Translations under genes and position numbers: made by a program
Source: DASVEE01 sp036380735
GTDB lineage: Bacteria > Acidobacteriota > Thermoanaerobaculia > Gp7-AA8
Direction of reading: 5' to 3'
Assembly: GCA_036380735.1 (NCBI GenBank)
Contig: DASVEE010000075.1
Span: 1 to 64,000 of the forward strand
DNA: 64,000 bases
In this document: one piece after another, positions 9,295-17,620 of the stretch
Numbering within the stretch: position 1 is the stretch's first letter
How the letters are laid out: the number at the start of each line of letters is the position of its first letter
Notes under the pieces: model-generated
Seen by the model: only the letters and a program-made list of their open reading frames with translations
Databases searched by the model: none
Told to the model about the DNA's origin: nothing

Positions 9295-11546
9295 GCGCGC
9301 CGCCACAGCGCCGCTGCCAGTAACGCCAGCAGCGCCGCCACGGATACGGCGCCGGCCACCGGCAGCAGCGGGTTGCGATAGCGCAACTCCACGACATGCG
9401 CCCCCGGCGGGACGCGCACGCCCTGGAAGGCGATGTTTACCGCGACCAGCGGCGCGTCATGGCCGTCGATCGTGGCGCGCCAGTAGCGGTGGGACGTTAC
9501 GCTTGCCACGAGCAGCGCGTCGCCCGCGGCTTCGACGTTGAGCGTGATCCTCGACGGCTGCTCGTTCACGCTCAGCACGCGTCCGCCGGCGGACGCAAAG
9601 GGTGCAGGCGTGTATGCGTCGCCTTCGCGTGCGTTGCCGGTGAGCACCGCCTGCACGACGTGCGCTTCGTCCGTCGCTGGCAAGAGGCGCGTGGCGAAGC
9701 GGTAGCGCGGGTGCGAACCGTTCGCGCGCACGACCGGGGTCGCTCCTTCGAAGTCGATGACCTGCTCGACGTTCGCCGCGTCGAGGAAGAACGAGTTCCA
9801 CGACTGCGTCGTGCGGTAGACGTTGAGCGCCGAGCGCAGGAAGCGCGTCGTCGACAGCAGCGCGGTCTGATCGAGATCGTCCTCCAGCGCACCATGAAAG
9901 CCGAAGGCGGCGGGGCGGAACTGCATCATGGCGTCGCGCGACTTGTGATCGGCCGAGGCGCCGGTGTAGAACGCCACGGCTTCGGCGGAGCCGGCCCAGT
10001 CTTCCCACGACGCCTCGTGGAAGAGGCGATACGACGCTCGGTCCGGCGGCAGCTGCTGCGCGATGGCTGGCTCGTCGAAGAAGCTGCGCGGGGCGCGCGC
10101 GGCCGCCGTCGTATGCACGAACGCCGCGTCGAGAATCGGGAAGAGCAGCAACAGCAGCGGAAAGCGGTTGCGCCAGACGAGGAACAGCACGGCGATGCCG
10201 CGCCCAAGGTTGAGGAGCCAGTACTGCGTCCAGGCGAGAGGCACGGAGTCGGGCGTCGACGGATTCGGCACGCGCGTCCCCGCCGCCCATGTGATCAGCG
10301 AAAGTCCGATCCACACCGCCGCCAGCCACAACGCGGACTTACGCACTTTTGCGTCGCCGTCGAGAAAGCGGTCGAGCACGACCGCCGCCCAGACGATCAT
10401 CACGAAGAGGGCGCCGAGGAGGAACTTCTCGGGATAACGGATGGAGGCGAAGAGCTTCAGATCGAACAGCCAGCGGAAGAGGGGGGTGTGCTCGCCCAGC
10501 GCCAGCAGCGTGAAGCCGAGCAGCAGCAGCGAGACGTAGCCACGCCCGCGCACGCCGGCGAAGATGCCCGCCGCGGCGAGCACCACCACGAGCAGTCCGG
10601 GGTAGATGTCGGAGACGAACGGCTCGATGCGGTAGGGATACATGTTGCGCACGGCCTGATGACCATCCGTGCCGACGAGCGCGCGGTAGAGCTGCGGCCA
10701 TGCGACCTCCGCCAGACGCACCGGCGGCGTGCTCCAGTTGGAGACGATCTGCCACGTGAATCCTTCGCTGCGCACGGAATCGCGCGCATGATCGAAGCCG
10801 GGCACGAGCTGCACCGCCGCGAGCAGCAGCCCCGCGAACATCGCTCCTGACAGCCATCCGGCATGCAGCACCGACACCCGCGGCGCCGTGACCGGCTCCT
10901 TCTTCTTCGCCGGTTTCTGCTGCTTCGCATGCTGCCGCCAGCGATAGAGCAGATACGACGCGGCGAGCATGCCGGTCTGCAGCAGCATCACCGGCTCGCC
11001 GATCAGCGCCTGCATCCCGACGAACAACGCCGTCCACGCAAAGTCCCGCCGGTTCGGCCGCAGCATCAGCCTTCGCGCGAACAGCAGCACGAACGGCATC
11101 CACGCCATGGAAAACAAAAACGGCAGGCGCAGGAGCAACGACAAGTACGGCGCCCCCAGCGCGAAGCTCAACGCGCCGAACGCCGCCGCCAGCGCCCGCA
11201 ACTCGAGCGATCGGAGAAACGCGTACATCCCCATCGCCGCAATCACGATGTGGATGAGGATGTGGAGCTGAAAGCCCCATTCGAAGCTCGGCGCATACAC
11301 GAGCCACTGCGGCGGGTACCACAGCTCATACGCGGGATTCGCCGCCAGCGGCTGCCCGCCGTGGTACCGCGGATTCCACTGCGGCACGCCCTCCGCGAAC
11401 GTCATGTCGCGCACGACCTTCTTCATGGGGAAGTGATACGCGAACAAATCTCCCCTGAAGAAGCCGCGGCCGAGCAACAGCACATCCGCAAACAGGACGA
11501 GAACGACCGCGCCGAGAAGCAACGAATACCGTAGATCGCGTGACAA
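9285..11546 (-). CDS. YfhO-like polytopic membrane protein
   Basis: 753 aa from a TTG start at 11546. About a dozen hydrophobic segments are followed by a soluble C-terminal part (roughly residues 480-720) and a final membrane helix. The N-terminal region, with a first helix, RGDLFAYHFPM, WNPRYHGGQPL and NPAYELWYPPQ, is typical of the YfhO family (GT-C-like fold), which includes proteins implicated in glycosylating teichoic acids in Gram-positives; the role in a diderm is unknown. The last residues (ER) and the stop come from the flanking repeat array. It is divergent from the radical SAM gene, with a large inverted repeat between them. Confidence 0.8.
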   Translation of the reverse strand: MSRDLRYSLLLGAVVLVLFADVLLLGRGFFRGDLFAYHFPMKKVVRDMTFAEGVPQWNPRYHGGQPLAANPAYELWYPPQWLVYAPSFEWGFQLHILIHIVIAAMGMYAFLRSLELRALAAAFGALSFALGAPYLSLLLRLPFLFSMAWMPFVLLFARRLMLRPNRRDFAWTALFVGMQALIGEPVMLLQTGMLAASYLLYRWRQHAKQQKPAKKKEPVTAPRVSVLHAGWLSGAMFAGLLLAAVQLVPGFDHARDSVRSEGFTWQIVSNWSTPPVRLAEVAWPQLYRALVGTDGHQAVRNMYPYRIEPFVSDIYPGLLVVVLAAAGIFAGVRGRGYVSLLLLGFTLLALGEHTPLFRWLFDLKLFASIRYPEKFLLGALFVMIVWAAVVLDRFLDGDAKVRKSALWLAAVWIGLSLITWAAGTRVPNPSTPDSVPLAWTQYWLLNLGRGIAVLFLVWRNRFPLLLLLFPILDAAFVHTTAAARAPRSFFDEPAIAQQLPPDRASYRLFHEASWEDWAGSAEAVAFYTGASADHKSRDAMMQFRPAAFGFHGALEDDLDQTALLSTTRFLRSALNVYRTTQSWNSFFLDAANVEQVIDFEGATPVVRANGSHPRYRFATRLLPATDEAHVVQAVLTGNAREGDAYTPAPFASAGGRVLSVNEQPSRITLNVEAAGDALLVASVTSHRYWRATIDGHDAPLVAVNIAFQGVRVPPGAHVVELRYRNPLLPVAGAVSVAALLALLAAALWRRAER

Positions 11547-11583
11547 AGCGGGCGGATTGTAACGTGCTGCACTTCTGCGAATC

Positions 11584-11806
11584 TGCTGTGGCGTGTGTGG
11601 GGACAGGGAGACGACGAAGGGCCTCCGGCGGGCGGGTACGACCCGCGGCGCTGGTTGCCTCAGGCTCGGCGGACGGCGTCGCCCTCAACACGTTAGTTCG
11701 CAGGGTCGACTGAGGCTTGGCCAACCAGCGCCGCGGGCCGTGCCCGCCCGCCGGAGGCCTCCCGGTCGTCTTCTCCTGTTCACACACGCGCCACAGCCGA
11801 TTCGTA
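11584..11806. repeat. Large imperfect inverted repeat between divergent genes
   Basis: Two arms of roughly 80 bases: left 11584-11663, right 11709-11806. The most conserved part is GGCCTCCGGCGGGCGGG at 11620-11636 against CCCGCCCGCCGGAGGCC at 11743-11759, and GCGGCGCTGGTTG is also mirrored. The loop is about 45 bases. There is no ORF, so it is not an IS; it may be a MITE-like or REP-like element. It separates the start of the YfhO-like gene from the radical SAM gene, whose promoters must lie in or beside it. Confidence 0.8.
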
Positions 11807-11839
11807 GACGAGCGCACGCAACAGCCCGTATTGACGTGC

Positions 11840-12916
11840 ATGCCGATCGCGACTCATGTCCTCTCTGTCGTCAACAAAGCTGCGCGGAGGACGCGAGTGC
11901 TCGCTGGGTATGCGCCGTTGCCGTGGGGCATCGATTTGCTGCTCACCGACGCGTGCAATCTGCGGTGCTCGTATTGTCCGATCACGACGGACATGCAGAC
12001 GAAGCGGCCGAGCGCGATGATGGACACCGGGAAGGCGATTCGCTTCCTGCAGTCGGTGGCGCCGTTCAAGCCGATGATCCGCATTTTCGGCGGCGAGCCG
12101 TTTCTGCATCCCGAGTGGCCGCGCATTTTTGCGGCGGCGGTGGAGAACGGGCTGCCGATCACGGTGGTCACGAATGCGACGCGGCTGGTGGGGCGCGCGG
12201 AAGAGCTGATCAAGTCGGGGTTGCTGGCGGTGGGGATTTCCGTCGACCCGCAGGGGGTGAACGACCACTATCGCGGCGACGGAACGTACGAGATCTGCGA
12301 GCAGGTCGTGCGCGAGATCCATGAGGCGAAGCAGCGGCTGGGATTGAAGACGCCGCTGGTCGAGATCTATTCGACGGTGTACGAGGGAACGTACAACCAG
12401 ATCACCTCGTGGGCGGAGAAGCTGCGCGGGTGGAACATCGACATGCTCCGCTTCCAGCACCAGATCTGGTTGCGGACGGCGCAACGGCCGACGTCGGAGG
12501 TGATGATCAAGAAGGCGATCGGCGAGTCGACGTTCTTCCGCTCCGACGTGGACACGTATTGCAGCGACACGATGCCGAATGTGGATGTGGATGTGCTGGA
12601 GGCGCAGCTCCGGGAGGTGATCACCACCGAGTACCCGTTCGGCCTGGAGTTCCATCCGCCGCTGCCGATCCAGGAGATGATGGAGTACTACCGCGACCCC
12701 GACTTCAAACGGCAGACGGCGCGGTCCTGCACCCTCATTTCCAACTACGCCTTCGTCGACCCGCGCGGCCGGCTGTACCCCTGCCTGACCCTGGACATGG
12801 GCAACGTCTTCGAAAAGCCGTTCGAAAGCGTCTGGAACGGCAAGAAGTTCCGCGCCTTCCGGAGGCTGCTGCGCAGAGAACAGCGCCTGCCGCTGTGCGA
12901 ACGGTGCCCGGCGTAG
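11840..12916 (+). CDS. Radical SAM protein with C-terminal cysteine (SPASM-like) region
   Basis: 358 aa from ATG 11840 (an in-frame TTG at 11831 is possible). C39-x3-C43-x2-C46 in CNLRCSYC binds the SAM [4Fe-4S] cluster; GGEP (IFGGEPFLHPEW) is the SAM-binding motif. The C-terminal part has CTLISNYAFVDPRGRLYPC and ends LCERCPA, a cysteine pattern like SPASM/twitch domains that hold an auxiliary cluster. Such enzymes modify peptides, sugars or lipids; this resembles the stand-alone class common beside surface-polymer genes. No precursor peptide is visible nearby, so the substrate is unknown. The region 5' of the start carries a large inverted repeat. Confidence 0.8.
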   Translation: MPIATHVLSVVNKAARRTRVLAGYAPLPWGIDLLLTDACNLRCSYCPITTDMQTKRPSAMMDTGKAIRFLQSVAPFKPMIRIFGGEPFLHPEWPRIFAAAVENGLPITVVTNATRLVGRAEELIKSGLLAVGISVDPQGVNDHYRGDGTYEICEQVVREIHEAKQRLGLKTPLVEIYSTVYEGTYNQITSWAEKLRGWNIDMLRFQHQIWLRTAQRPTSEVMIKKAIGESTFFRSDVDTYCSDTMPNVDVDVLEAQLREVITTEYPFGLEFHPPLPIQEMMEYYRDPDFKRQTARSCTLISNYAFVDPRGRLYPCLTLDMGNVFEKPFESVWNGKKFRAFRRLLRREQRLPLCERCPA

Positions 12917-12924
12917 GGTTGGGG

Positions 12925-12972
12925 GGACGGTAGGACGAATGGGACGGATAGGACCTATAGGACAGATGGGAC
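12925..12972 (+). repeat. 9-bp repeat array, forward arm
   Basis: Five 9-bp units (GGACGGTAGGACGAATGGG and so on) beginning 9 bases after the radical SAM stop. There is no reverse arm; the next gene on the opposite strand is a tRNA. Confidence 0.8.
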
Positions 12973-12999
12973 CATCCGCCACGCGCACCGCCGAGAAAG

Positions 13000-13400
13000 C
13001 CTTTCGTGTGCACCGGGCCCGAGGCGATCGGCGGCAAGGGCGGGTCACTAGCCCCGGGCTTCGCCCCAATGGCGTTAACTTAAAGCTGTTCGTGGTAACC
13101 GGCGACGTGCGCGCCGAAGTGGCAGGGGTGAAGCATCCGGGTGTGGGCGGCTCCCCCCGGGTGTCATCCCGAACCGCCATACGGCGGATTCGGGATGACA
13201 CATTTCACCGGCCCAGGCGGAAAGTCCGTCGCCGGAGGGACGCCCCGAGGGCATTAACCTGAGGATGAGTGGTGGTAACCGGCGAGCCGCGCGCAGAGAG
13301 CAAATGGCTTTGTCCTCTGGCGGCGTTCCATTTGAATAACGTCATAAGTTAACGCCATTGGGGCTTCGCCCGGCGGGGGCGCATGCCGTTGGCGCAGCGG
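13000..13400. repeat. Cluster of REP-like inverted repeats, no gene
   Basis: About 400 bases with no convincing ORF. It holds a hairpin at 13162-13202 (TGTCATCCCGAA mirrored by TTCGGGATGACA), a mirrored motif GCCCCAATGGCGTTAACTTA at 13063-13082 and its complement near 13346-13366, and a partly repeated segment ending TGGTAACCGGCGA at 13092-13104 and 13270-13284. It looks like accumulated palindromic elements downstream of the radical SAM gene and the tRNA. Confidence 0.7.
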
Positions 13401-13421
13401 GACCACCAGAAACAGCGCTTT

Positions 13422-13499
13422 TGGTGGCCCCGAGAGGACTCGAACCTCCGACAAACGGTTTAGGAAACCGCTGCTCTATCCATGCTGAGCTACGGGGCC
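13422..13499 (-). tRNA. tRNA-Arg (anticodon CCU)
   Basis: Read on the minus strand it begins GGCCCCGTAGCTCAGC and ends with CCA. The acceptor stem GGCCCCG pairs with CGGGGCC, the D stem is GCTC/GAGC, the anticodon loop TTCCTAA gives CCT (reads AGG), and the T arm contains GGTTCGAGTCC. 78 bases including the encoded CCA at 13422-13424. Confidence 0.95.
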
Positions 13500-13605
13500 G
13501 TGCTCGATCGCGCGCTTCGGCTGGAACATAGCACGAAAGCACCTCATTTCTGGCCCCCGGTTCGCAATAGTTATTCAGCGTGAAAACCCTGAACCGGAGG
13601 CCCCG

Positions 13606-14277
13606 TTGATCACTCGCATTCAACGCCTCGCCGTCGTCGCGGCGAGCTGTCTCGCTCTCTCGTTCCCCATCCTCGCCAACGACATCCCCAATCCCGCCAC
13701 CATCTCCACCGAAACCACCGCCACGGCGGCCAAAGCCATCGCCATCGAAGGACTGCCGACTGACGCGCCGCGCGAAGGGACGCTCGTCACCGTCGACCTC
13801 ACCACGAACACCGCTTATCTCTTCCGCGACGGCGACCTGGTGGCCAAGTCGCTCGTCGGCACCGGCTCCGACAAGGTGCTGCGCAAGGGGAAGAAGACGT
13901 GGTGGTTCCGGACGCCGCGCGGCCTGCACTCGGTCGTTCGTCGCATCCCCAATCCGATCTGGACGAAGCCCGACTGGGCGTTCATCGAGGAAGGGAAGGC
14001 CGTGCCGCCTCCGAACTCGAAGAAGCGCCAGGTCAAAGGAAAGCTCGGCAAGTACGCGCTCGACCTCGGCGACGGCATCCTGCTGCACGGCACCGACGAC
14101 CCGAACTCCTTCGGACGGAAGGTGTCGCACGGCTGCATCCGCGTCCCCGAAGAGATGTTGTCCACGCTGTGGCAGCACGCCGCGATCGGGACGACGGTCT
14201 ACATCTACGAGAGCAGTCCCGACCTCAGCATTGCCGAGTCGAAGGGGCTGAACGATCTCGACTTCAAGCTCAAATAA
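13606..14277 (+). CDS. L,D-transpeptidase (YkuD domain), exported
   Basis: 223 aa from TTG 13606, with GGAGG at 13596-13600 as ribosome site. A signal peptide of about 24 residues (MITRIQRLAVVAASCLALSF, cleavage near ILA-ND) is followed by a YkuD catalytic domain with H161 (LHGTDD) and SHGCIRV (H175, Cys177 nucleophile). The family forms 3-3 peptidoglycan cross-links or attaches lipoproteins; it acts in the periplasm. The domain is single and about the usual length; no LysM or peptidoglycan-binding repeat is seen. The gene stands alone between a tRNA and the next pair of genes. Confidence 0.9.
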   Translation: MITRIQRLAVVAASCLALSFPILANDIPNPATISTETTATAAKAIAIEGLPTDAPREGTLVTVDLTTNTAYLFRDGDLVAKSLVGTGSDKVLRKGKKTWWFRTPRGLHSVVRRIPNPIWTKPDWAFIEEGKAVPPPNSKKRQVKGKLGKYALDLGDGILLHGTDDPNSFGRKVSHGCIRVPEEMLSTLWQHAAIGTTVYIYESSPDLSIAESKGLNDLDFKLK

Positions 14278-14363
14278 AAGCGTCGGATTAGCCCGATTCG
14301 GGCGCGATACGGCAAAGTCCGCACGCCTCATGCAATGCAGTACCACGACAGGAGGACCTGATC

Positions 14364-15101
14364 ATGAGCATCAATGAACCCAACGCCGGGGACGCCGGCG
14401 GCAGCACTACCGGCAGCCGCATCCGTGACAAAGCCGCCGGCCTCGCCGACGGCGCCAAACAGCAGGCGAGCCACTTCTACGACAACAAGAAAAGCGCTCT
14501 GGTGAGCGAGATCGGCAACCTTGCCTCGATCCTGCGCCAGGCAGGGGAGTCGGGGGACGCCGGGTTTACCGGCCGCCTCGCCAGCGTGGCGGCGGAACGC
14601 GTCGAACGCTTCGCCAGCACCGCGGATGGGAAAGAGCTCGACGACCTGCTGCAGGATCTCGAGAGCTTCGCCCGCCGCAATCCCGCGGTCTTCGTCGGCA
14701 GCGCGATGGCCATCGGCTTCCTCGCCAGCCGCTTCATCAAGAGCAGCGCGCGCGGGTTGGCCACTGCCGGCCGCGACGTCGAGGGTCACTACAGCAACGA
14801 AGCCTATGGCGGCTATCGCAGCGGGAGGACCGACTCGGCGATCGGCAGCAGCGGATCGGTGGGCAGCGGCATGGGCGGCTCCATGAGCGGCGCAGCCACG
14901 GGATCGACCACCGGCGCCACCGGCACGTCGTCGAGCAACCTCGGCACGTCCGGCACGACCAGCGGCAATCTCGGTGGCAGTGGGATCGACAAAACGACCG
15001 GCAACCTTGGCAGCAGCGGGACCGGTAAAAGCGGTACGGGCACCAGCGGCACCGGCAACAGCGGCAGCAATGGCGGCTGGGGCTCTGGCGGCGCGCTCTG
15101 A
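14364..15101 (+). CDS. Putative membrane-associated stress protein with Gly/Ser/Thr-rich tail
   Basis: 245 aa from ATG 14364; GGAGG at 14351-14356. Residues 1-105 are helical and charged, one hydrophobic segment (NPAVFVGSAMAIGFLASRF, about 111-129) resembles the C-terminal anchor of DUF883/ElaB-like and YtxH-like proteins, and residues 150-245 are a low-complexity Gly/Ser/Thr tail with (T/S)G(T/N)(S/L)G repeats. Its function is unknown. It is followed after 23 bases by another small membrane protein, probably in one operon, and the two may form an envelope-stress pair. Confidence 0.7.
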   Translation: MSINEPNAGDAGGSTTGSRIRDKAAGLADGAKQQASHFYDNKKSALVSEIGNLASILRQAGESGDAGFTGRLASVAAERVERFASTADGKELDDLLQDLESFARRNPAVFVGSAMAIGFLASRFIKSSARGLATAGRDVEGHYSNEAYGGYRSGRTDSAIGSSGSVGSGMGGSMSGAATGSTTGATGTSSSNLGTSGTTSGNLGGSGIDKTTGNLGSSGTGKSGTGTSGTGNSGSNGGWGSGGAL

Positions 15102-15124
15102 TGGACGAACGACAAGGAGGCCAA

Positions 15125-15676
15125 ATGAGGACCCCGAATTTTCTCGATGCAGTGAAAGACAACGCCATCCCTCTGGCGCTCGTGGGCGCAGGCCTGCTGC
15201 TGTTCGCGCGCAACGCCAACATGGATGAGGAAACAGTTTTCGAGACCTACGACGAACGGTCGTTCGGTGACGAAGGCAGCGGCGGCCGTCTGGCGAACGC
15301 CGGCCATCGCGTCGCCGACGTCGCCGGCCGTGTCGGCGCGCCGCTGCAGAACGCCGGCTCGCGCGGCATGGACATGGTCAGCGGCTCGCCGCTCATCGCC
15401 GGCATCGCCGCGGTCGCCGTCGGCGCGCTCATCGGCGCGCTGATTCCGGAGACGGAGAAGGAGCACCAGCTCCTCGGCGAGCACCGCGACCAGCTCGCCG
15501 ACCGCGCCCGCGATCTGGCCTACCAGGGCATCGACCGCGCGAAGGGCGCCGTCTCCACCGCCACCGAAGCGGCCCGTCAGGCTGCCCAGGACGCGGTGAA
15601 GAACGCGGTCAAAGGTGCGATGGGTGGCAACAAGAGCGACGTCGCGCAGGACCTCGGCACGAACGCACGCGCATAA
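15125..15676 (+). CDS. Small membrane protein, DUF3618/YtxH-like
   Basis: 183 aa from ATG 15125 with AAGGAGG at 15113-15119. There is a short N-terminal hydrophobic stretch (AIPLALVGAGLLLFA), a second one in SPLIAGIAAVAVGALIGALIP, and then a charged region (ETEKEHQLLGEHRDQLADRA) running into an amphipathic Ala/Lys-rich helix. This pattern is common in small proteins encoded beside holin-like or stress-induced membrane proteins; no enzyme motif is present. Coupled to the preceding gene by position. Confidence 0.7.
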   Translation: MRTPNFLDAVKDNAIPLALVGAGLLLFARNANMDEETVFETYDERSFGDEGSGGRLANAGHRVADVAGRVGAPLQNAGSRGMDMVSGSPLIAGIAAVAVGALIGALIPETEKEHQLLGEHRDQLADRARDLAYQGIDRAKGAVSTATEAARQAAQDAVKNAVKGAMGGNKSDVAQDLGTNARA

Positions 15677-15685
15677 CCGATTCTG

Positions 15686-15780
15686 TTTTCCGGGTCACAC
15701 GCTGGTGTGGCCCGGAAAACGTTGTCCGTTTACCGTTGTCCGTGGCGGCACCACGACAGACAACGGTAAACGGACAACGA
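15686..15780. repeat. Hairpin plus 7-bp (TTGTCCG) palindromic array
   Basis: A hairpin at 15690-15715 (CCGGGTCACAC mirrored by GTGTGGCCCGG) is followed by TTGTCCG-type units at 15721-15747, a short spacer, and their complement at 15756-15780. It lies between convergent genes, immediately before the 3' end of the UbiB-like gene. The arms are about 28 bases and almost perfectly complementary. Confidence 0.85.
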
Positions 15781-15785
15781 TCCGT

Positions 15786-17480
15786 CTACCGTCCCTTGAC
15801 CTTCGCCCGTTCCTGATCCTTGCGGTCGCGCATGAACGTGGACGCCACCAGGTAGAACGCCGCGGCACTCGCCATCAGGTAGCCCAGCACCGCGAGCCCC
15901 GGATAGCCGAAGATCGTGAAGCTGGTCGGGACGCGCATCATCATCGATGACGACACCAGCAGCGCCGCAATCACCACGCCGACCGTGATGCGGTTCGCCA
16001 CCTTATGGATGCCGGCGAGGAACTCCTCCGCCTGCGCGATCTTGATGCCGAAGTGCAGCTTCCCCGCGGCCGTCTGATCGACGATCTCGCGTGCGCGGTG
16101 AGGAAAGTCCAGCAGCAGCCGGTTCATGTCCAGCATCGCCGGATAGAAGTTGCGCGGGTTCATGTTCTGCTGCAGCTTCTGCGTCATGAGCTGCTCGGCG
16201 TAGCTGCGGATCACCGCCTGCGGGTCGTACTCCGGATCGAGCTTCTTCGTGATCGCATCGAGATGCAGCAGCGTCTTCGCGAGCATCGCCAGCTCCGGCG
16301 GCGCCTTCAACTCGTTGTTGTTCGCGATGGCGATCACGTTGAACAGCAGCTGTCCGGTGTTCACGTCCTGCACGTTGATGTCGTGCACCGCCGCGACGAT
16401 CGTGGAGATCTCGCGCGTGAAACGCACCGGCTCGAAGTTCTCCTCCGCCTCCGACATGCGCATGCACGCCTCGGCCACGTCCCCTCCGCGGTTCGTGGCG
16501 ATGGCGAGCATCAGCTTGATGATCTCGTCCTGCAGCTCCGCGCCGATGCGCGCGACCATGCCGAAGTCCAGCAGCACGAGCTGCGGCTGCTCGTCGACTT
16601 CGCGGATGAAGACGTTGCCCGGATGCGGGTCGCTGTGCCAGAAGCCGTCGACGCAGATCTGCTTGAGGTACGCCTGCGTCAGCACGCTGGCCAGGCCGGC
16701 GTAGTCGCGGTCGATCATCGACAGCGGCGTCATCTTCGAGATCTTCTTGCCGCGAACCAGCTCCGTCGTCAGCACGCGCGGCGAGCTGTAGTCGTTGATC
16801 ACCTCGGGGATGTAAATCTGCGGGAACGCCGCGAGGTTCCGGCGGAGGATTTCCGTGTTGCGCGCCTCCTGCACGTAATTCAGCTCGCTGAGCATGGCGA
16901 CGCGTGCCTGTTCGATGGCGCCGACGAGATTCATCTTGCGCCCGAGGTCCGTGTGGCTCTCGAGGGTCTCGGCGATCTCGGTGAAGATGTCGAGGTCCTT
17001 GCGCACCTGATCGCGGACGTCGGGACGCTGCACCTTCACGACGACTTCGCGGCCGTCGCGCAGCACGGCCTTGTGCACCTGCCCGAGGGAGGCGGCGGCA
17101 AGGGGCGTGGCGTCGAAGGTTTCGAAGGCTTTGGAGATGCGGACGCTGAGCTCTTCCTCGACGATGCGCTCCACGTCGGCGAACGAGAAGGGCGGCACGT
17201 CGTCCTGCAGCGATTCCAGCGCGACGATGTACTCGTGGGGAACGATGTCGGGCCGCGTGGAGAGCAGCTGGCCGAACTTGACGTACGTCGGCCCCATCTT
17301 CTTCAGGGAGTGCGCGAACGCCTCGGCACGCGCGCGGACGTCGGGCTCCATCGACACGCTCTGCTCTTCGGGGAGCAGGAAGTCCTCCGCCTGCATCGTC
17401 AGACGGAAGTCCTTCCGCCCGTAGCGGGTGAAGAGCACCAGGAGATCGCGATAGGTCCCGATATTGCGGGTTTTCAGCAT
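15786..17480 (-). CDS. ABC1/UbiB-family atypical kinase (AarF-like)
   Basis: 564 aa from ATG 17480. It has the UbiB signature KxGQ (VKFGQLLSTRPDIVP), an Ala-rich loop replacing the usual P-loop (AAASLGQVHKA), the ATP lysine (VVVKVQRP), the catalytic motif DPHPGN in HSDPHPGNVF and metal-binding DFG (LLDFGMVARIG). Two hydrophobic segments at the C-terminus anchor it in the membrane, as in E. coli UbiB. The family supports quinone or other isoprenoid-lipid synthesis, with ATPase rather than classical kinase activity. No ubiquinone or menaquinone gene is nearby, so the target lipid is open. Confidence 0.85.
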   Translation of the reverse strand: MLKTRNIGTYRDLLVLFTRYGRKDFRLTMQAEDFLLPEEQSVSMEPDVRARAEAFAHSLKKMGPTYVKFGQLLSTRPDIVPHEYIVALESLQDDVPPFSFADVERIVEEELSVRISKAFETFDATPLAAASLGQVHKAVLRDGREVVVKVQRPDVRDQVRKDLDIFTEIAETLESHTDLGRKMNLVGAIEQARVAMLSELNYVQEARNTEILRRNLAAFPQIYIPEVINDYSSPRVLTTELVRGKKISKMTPLSMIDRDYAGLASVLTQAYLKQICVDGFWHSDPHPGNVFIREVDEQPQLVLLDFGMVARIGAELQDEIIKLMLAIATNRGGDVAEACMRMSEAEENFEPVRFTREISTIVAAVHDINVQDVNTGQLLFNVIAIANNNELKAPPELAMLAKTLLHLDAITKKLDPEYDPQAVIRSYAEQLMTQKLQQNMNPRNFYPAMLDMNRLLLDFPHRAREIVDQTAAGKLHFGIKIAQAEEFLAGIHKVANRITVGVVIAALLVSSSMMMRVPTSFTIFGYPGLAVLGYLMASAAAFYLVASTFMRDRKDQERAKVKGR

Positions 17481-17538
17481 CGGGAGAGGTTTCAGTGCAA
17501 ACGAGTTGCCGTGCTCGGCAGGGCAGCGGAAACCACAG

Positions 17539-17620
17539 AGAACGATGGGACGAATAGGACAAATAGGACCAACAGGACAGATAGGTAGACCGCCGCCCAC
17601 CCACGATCGTCCTATTGGTG
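17539..17620. repeat. 9-bp repeat array with GGTAGACCGCCGCCC motif
   Basis: GAGAACGATGGGACG starts a plus-oriented run of five units, followed by GGTAGACCGCCGCCCACCC (also found near 27984) and a very short reverse arm CGTCCTATTGG that overlaps the stop of the methyltransferase gene. It separates two minus-strand genes, unlike most copies, where the gene-proximal arm is the long one. Confidence 0.75.

Noticed and set aside
11584..11806. Insertion sequence
   Set aside because: No transposase frame lies between the arms; only a non-coding inverted repeat is supported.
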